Source of the DNA: Thunnus maccoyii
Lineage: Eukaryota > Chordata > Actinopteri > Scombriformes > Scombridae
DNA length: 64,000 bases
Assembly (NCBI RefSeq): GCF_910596095.1
Contig: NC_056533.1
Span: 32,958,662 to 33,022,661 of the forward strand
Direction: 5' to 3'
Shown here: one piece after another, positions 59,401 through 64,000 of the stretch
Position numbering within the stretch: position 1 is the first letter of the stretch
How the letters are laid out: each line of letters starts with the position of its first letter
Translations under genes and position numbers: made by a program
Notes under the pieces: model-generated
The model's input: the letters and a program-made list of their open reading frames with translations, nothing else
What the model was told of the DNA's origin: nothing
Database searches by the model: none

Positions 59401-62006
59401 CCTTCAGTTTCAGCTAACAGTTTCCTCCTCTCCATTATGCTCTTATCTCTCCCCACCGAGGTGGCAGAGAAATTAAATTACTTATCTCCAACTTCATTAA
59501 CTCTCTTATCTTTGCCGAGGCACATATCAAATAGAATTTCTCTTAAACATCTTCCCCCTATTCCCAGCCTTTTTATGCATAAGATATTTCAGCAAGGCAC
59601 CAGAGAAGCGGGTGTATTAGATGTAGTCTAATATGGCAGAGAGCTGAATTCTTTTTCATTTGCTTGACATGTTGTACACGTCCTCACACCTTCTGGTCTG
59701 GGATCAGCTGTGCTTTATGTGCTTTGGCCTGTCTGGATTTACATTAAGGAAAATACATGGGGAGCAGCCAGAATTCATTTTTGATTGAACTGATGTTTAC
59801 TTTAAGAAATACCAAGTTGAAGTATCTTGTCATAGTGTATTACTGTACTGTATGACAAGCCATTAAAAGAACATTTTTAGAGTTAATTTATCAAGTTGAA
59901 GACTGAAATCCACTAGTTGAAAGAGAGAAAAAAGTAATTAATAATTAATTATTTGTGTTTATGAAACTAAACTTCAATGTATGATTATTTTCTCATGGAA
60001 ATGCAGGGAGATATTTGTCTCAAAGTCCCTCAAACTGATTCCTTTTGTGAGCCAGTGGGAGACTCACAGACAGTACAGAGTTTGCTTGGCAAAACCCTGC
60101 ATCGCCACTTTTGCCTCGGAATGAATTAAACTTAATATGAACCTCTCTCTGCTTCACATTACATATCTTAGAACAGCTTTAAGTTTTCAAGGACAAACCA
60201 AACCTTGATTGGTGAGTGCAACATATACACAGAAAAGCAGCAAATAAAAATATTTCCAAAGGGAAATCACATGGTGGATTTATTCCTGACCTTGCATCCT
60301 TTTTTCACTTTCCAGCTGATTTTCAGAAGGTGGAGTGGAATAAAACATTTATTTGCTTTCACTTAATTTAGGGAGTGTATCGCCAGCCATATCGGAGACC
60401 AGTCACAATGATTTTGCTTGATATGAACACTATAGTGCCACTGTTTGGGCAGCCAGGTCTAGGGCACAGAGAAAATGCAGTTTGCATCAAATTTTGAATA
60501 TGAAAGTAAATGTATTATTTAACTTATTTGGTATGAGAAACACACAAGCCTTCTCCCACAAAATGTAAAACTGACACTCACTGAATTGTAGCAGTAACCA
60601 ATTGAAAAATATTGGCAGTGAATGTTTTCTAAATGCGTACAATATTTGAAGAAATGTAGACAGCATTACAATTTCCCCAAAAATGTATTTTGCTGATTCA
60701 AAATAGCTCCACAGGTGTAATTAATAACATTAATGAAGGCTAGAATCCATTCAGGTGTTACAGTTTCATGGTTGTTTTATTGTCTGGAATCACTCGCTAT
60801 TTACTATATAGTGCACTATATTTACCCTCTGTCATGTTATGTGAGTCTGAATACTGAGTGTGAAACTTAAACATAAAATAGTGTCCACAAAAAACATTTA
60901 TAGATGTGAAATGAATGTTGTTCTCCTCTACAGCTGTCAGTGAAGATGCAAAATGGTGATGACTGCCAAAATCTCAATTTAGTACTCACTATAGAGTAAA
61001 TTGTGTCTAATTGGAGTGGTGAATGAGGGAGTGATTCTAGCCACAGCCTTAAATGTAATGCAGCCATTATCATTGTAATTAATTACACCTGTCATTTCCC
61101 TGATGGTTTTGTCGTGTTCATGTCATATCGTAATTATGAGATTGTAACTTCCCACATTCGTAACAGCTGACATTCAAGTCATAATTACAACTAGAAAACT
61201 CAGATTTTTCTGAAAGCTCCGATATATCCAACCTGCCTCTTGCTCATATGGAGTTGCCTGAAAGTCAAGCAGATAGGGACGCCACACGTCAGTCATATTC
61301 CATCTTTCAAGGAGATCACTGCAAATTTGAAATCGCTAATTAACACCCTGAGAGTTCAAATTAACACTGACCCAGTGTTTATATGGGAACCACTGTGAAA
61401 GTGTTAAATTAACACTTCTGAACGAGTTAACATTGTAAAAATGATGGCAGTGTTACCTAACAAATTCTTATTGTGTAAATTGTTCAATGTTAAAAGTTCA
61501 CTCATTACAGACACTCATGGAGTAAGTGGACAACACTGCGCCGGTGTTCAGCTAACACTTGGTGGTGACAGTCTTTCAATTTATCACTTAAAATTTACAC
61601 TAAACTATTGTTGAATAATGTAGGGTAGATGGTCTCCTAGAAATTACCATTAGAGTTAAAATGTACAACCTGTAAGTCATATATTACTGGATTATACATC
61701 ACATTGGTTATACATTACTGGATACGGTGTTTTTGTTGATGAACAGTATTTTTAACCCTCACTCAACCAACTCTGTAATCATACAACTGTCTTGAGTTGT
61801 GCTGTGATGTGAACACTCTTAAGTTGTAAACTGGGAATCTTTCCCATCTTTACCATCCATCCTTGAATGTGTATGTGTATGGTAGATGGTAGAACATAGC
61901 ATATGACAAGTCAAATTGTCTTCTGTGAAAAGGAAAATGTCTATTCTTAGAGGATCAGGGTGTTTAGGTTCCTACATACCCTTAGTCCACCCATATCACT
62001 TATTGG
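53001..62006. other. Nine-kilobase gene desert
   Basis: No exon or RNA gene is recognised. It contains a GT microsatellite at 56465-56514, a repeat-like block at 55600-55850, and stretches of complex sequence (53150-53300, 57720-57960, 59395-59640, 60000-60160) that could be conserved regulatory elements. The block 61340-61570 is rich in AACACT/AGTGTT motifs and is probably a decayed transposon. Confidence 0.45.
56465..56514. repeat. (GT)n microsatellite
   Basis: A long GT tract with short interruptions; it produces false minus-strand Thr/His-rich reading frames. Confidence 0.95.
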
Positions 62007-62861
62007 CAGTGCTGGGTGACGTTACTTTTAAAAGTAACTTGTTAAATTACAACATTACTGCCATTAAAAAGTAACTTGTTACATTACAGCATTACCTACT
62101 GAGAAAAGTAACTTGTTAGAGTACTTTAGGGTTACCAAAAATGAAAACCCCTTTGCAATTCCTTGCGCATGTTAGTTATATTGTCCAGATGGCTCATAGC
62201 CTACTGTACACCTACCTTTGAATGTATTGACTCTACCGTCATTGCATAGCCTAGTCTACAGCACATAATCTGTAGCTGATTTGCATTTCATTGTGATGTT
62301 CTTGTCCTTTTCACCCACAAATTCAAAATAATGTGAATACTTCCACGCCGTAAAGGCTGTCCTCTCTGCCATCTCGCTAGCTGAGCTGCCTTATTTTTTC
62401 TCCCACCTTCATTCTGCAAAGACCCGCCCTACTCTGCCTCTGATTGGCTAGTACTCGTTGCCTTCGTTGGTTAGGTTGGTTAGATTTAGGCATGAGGAGT
62501 GAGATGGTTAGGGTAAAAATATCAGCGTCAGAGCCGATCAGAGGCAGAGTAGGGACGGGTCTTTGCAGAATTCAGGTGGGGAAAAACAACGCCGCAGGAC
62601 TGAATACCTTCCACTAGTATGCAGCTACCTGCCAAGATGTAGGAACAGGTGCATAAACAGAAAGGAAACAGTACAAATGTGTCAGGGATTTTCTTTTCTT
62701 TTTTTTGTGGCAACAAAAGAAATGTATGGTAATATTTTAACAGTAATAGATTGCTTATTTGAAAATGTAACTAAATAACGGACTACTTGAATTACAAAAC
62801 TAACGTGCTTCATTACTCTTTACAACAAAAAGTAATCTGAGTACCCTAACCCCCAACACTG
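62007..62861. mobile_element. Non-autonomous hAT-type element with near-perfect target duplication
   Basis: Ends CAGTGCTGGG and CCCAACACTG are inverted repeats (9 of 10) starting with the hAT-typical CAGTG. They are flanked by 8-bp duplications CTTATTGG (61999-62006) and CTTATTGA (62862-62869). Subterminal AAAGTAAC/GTTACTTT motifs recur at both ends. 855 bp, no transposase. Confidence 0.75.
62402..62580. repeat. Foldback sequence nested in the hAT-type element
   Basis: Arms 62402-62444 and 62537-62580 are inverted copies, beginning CCCACC and sharing ATTCTGCAAAGACCCG and CTACTCTGCCTCTGAT. The spacer is about 92 bp. It may be a second MITE inserted in the first or part of that family's consensus. 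Confidence 0.75.
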
Positions 62862-63177
62862 CTTATTGAGTATGTTGATGTGTATAGTTCTATCTGATCA
62901 ACAGCTCTCTGACTCTTCTGTTGGATTTGTTGGACCTGTTAGTGCTGGACAGAGTACACGTTTATGATTATTTTAAGTGTTATTATTATTTTAAATGTAT
63001 GCAATTTGGCGAACTCAGCAAATTTCCACTCAACTGCATTCTAAGAGGGTAATCACCCAGAGTGAAGACACCTGTTTAGGTGCTCGGGGCCTTTTAGGAA
63101 GAGTTTCTCTTGTTTTGTTTTGTTTTCATGGACAAAATGGAACAACAAATTAGAAAATGTTCATATACTGTATATAT

Positions 63178-63368
63178 TAGGAACACCTGTGCAATCTAAT
63201 GTAATCCAATACAACAGCTCTGCCATAAATTCTACTTTGACAAAGCTTATACATTTTCAGTTTTGTTGACATTGTCAGAAAGGTGATAATTCTACTTTAT
63301 GTTTATTATTGAGGTTGTAGTGGGTGGTGGTTGTATTGGATTGCATTAGATTGCACAGGTGTACCTTA
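63178..63368. mobile_element. Mariner/Tc1-type MITE
   Basis: Inverted ends of about 37 bp: AGGAACACCTGTGCAATCTA on the left and AAGGTACACCTGTGCAATCT read on minus from the right, both continuing ATG.AATCCAATACAAC. TA-rich flanks fit TA target insertion. About 190 bp without coding capacity. Confidence 0.7.
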
Positions 63369-64000
63369 TGAAGTGGCTGGTGAGTGTATATCTAAAAGAG
63401 GCTTATTTCATGTTAAATCTGAAGTGTGTTTTTTGTTTAGTTTAATTTGTTTGGTAAATTTTGTATGTATATAAAAATGAGAGAAAAATAACAAATGTCC
63501 ATGTGACTTGTTTAAAAGCCATAGCTTATAGATACTTGGACAGAAATTATCACTAATAATAAAAATACGAATACAAAGATAAACAGAATTAAAAGTACAT
63601 CTCCTTTGACATTATGTAATGTGTCAGTTAATTACTGCTTCATCTGTAACTAAAATTAGCTTTGATGAAACTCAGACACTACAAAAATGTCAGAATCACA
63701 CAGGAAGGTTCAGTAATACTGTTTCTATGGAAACAGTCCACCATGCATTATGGTAATGTAGCTGCTGTTCAGAGGGAAGGAAAACTTCAAAAATAAATTT
63801 CTCTGAAATGAATACATATGGCAGATCAATTTAATTCAACAAAACATTCACATCTAAGTGAAAATCAAGAAGAGGTAGGAACAGGAGAACATAGCCAATT
63901 TGTTAAACATGACTTGTCTTTACCGCATTTCTGCTGATGTAAAGACAGTCCCGTACTGAATCTGAAGGTGTCTTATGTTATGGCTTTACTCTTCATCTAA
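63369..64000. other. AT-rich end of window
   Basis: Nothing recognisable as a gene or structured repeat was seen. Confidence 0.5.

Noticed and set aside
1..64000. tRNA, rRNA, CRISPR or prokaryotic operon features
   Set aside because: No tRNA box B, rRNA core or regularly spaced repeats were seen; introns and transposon types show a vertebrate genome.

Overview
This window is AT-rich, intron-rich vertebrate DNA and most likely comes from a teleost fish. It holds two clearly functional protein genes, both on the minus strand. The many short non-autonomous DNA transposons (TTAA-ended, hAT-type, Tc1-type, foldback) and the decayed PIF/Harbinger, Mutator-like, Penelope-like and LINE copies fit a ray-finned fish. 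No bacterial, viral or organellar genes, rRNA, tRNA or CRISPR arrays are visible.

Genes. (1) pamr1, a secreted multidomain pseudo-protease, has eleven coding exons between 25365 and 13155 that I could place with splice sites and consistent phase: signal peptide, cysteine-rich N-terminus, CUB, three sushi domains, S1-like domain. Predicted length is 776 aa. The EGF-like exon expected between CUB and the first sushi domain is not recognisable. The frame is kept only if the CUB exon uses a GC donor. (2) slc35c1, the Golgi GDP-fucose transporter, has two coding exons (32497-31978 and 30262-29682) and 366 aa. It lies upstream of pamr1 in the same orientation, about 4.3 kb away. A CRE-like palindrome, an inverted CCAAT box and an ETS-type site lie just upstream of its start codon.

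Layout. 1-3400: relic of a Mutator-like transposase with a SWIM zinc finger. 3.4-5.5 kb: repeat fragments and a decayed tandem array ending in a poly-A run. 5.5-12.8 kb: AT-rich DNA with no gene. 13.1-25.4 kb: pamr1, with at least five transposon-derived insertions in its introns. 25.4-29.7 kb: intergenic. 29.7-32.5 kb: slc35c1, with a deleted Tc1-like element in its intron. 32.7-39 kb: no gene. 39-40.1 kb: foldback element and a Penelope-like GIY-YIG fragment. 40.8-42.1 kb: microsatellites, a possible homeodomain-site cluster and dispersed repeats. 42.6-47.1 kb: a fossil two-gene PIF/Harbinger transposon (DDE nuclease on plus, MADF/Myb-like partner on minus) split by a 1.46 kb LINE insertion with a 12-bp target-site duplication. 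47.5-64 kb: gene-poor, with several MITEs and hAT-type elements and a few stretches that read like conserved non-coding DNA.

The two genes share no obvious pathway. slc35c1 supplies GDP-fucose to Golgi fucosyltransferases, while pamr1 encodes an extracellular protein; their adjacency is a synteny observation, not an operon. All identifications are from reading translations by eye; no database search was run.
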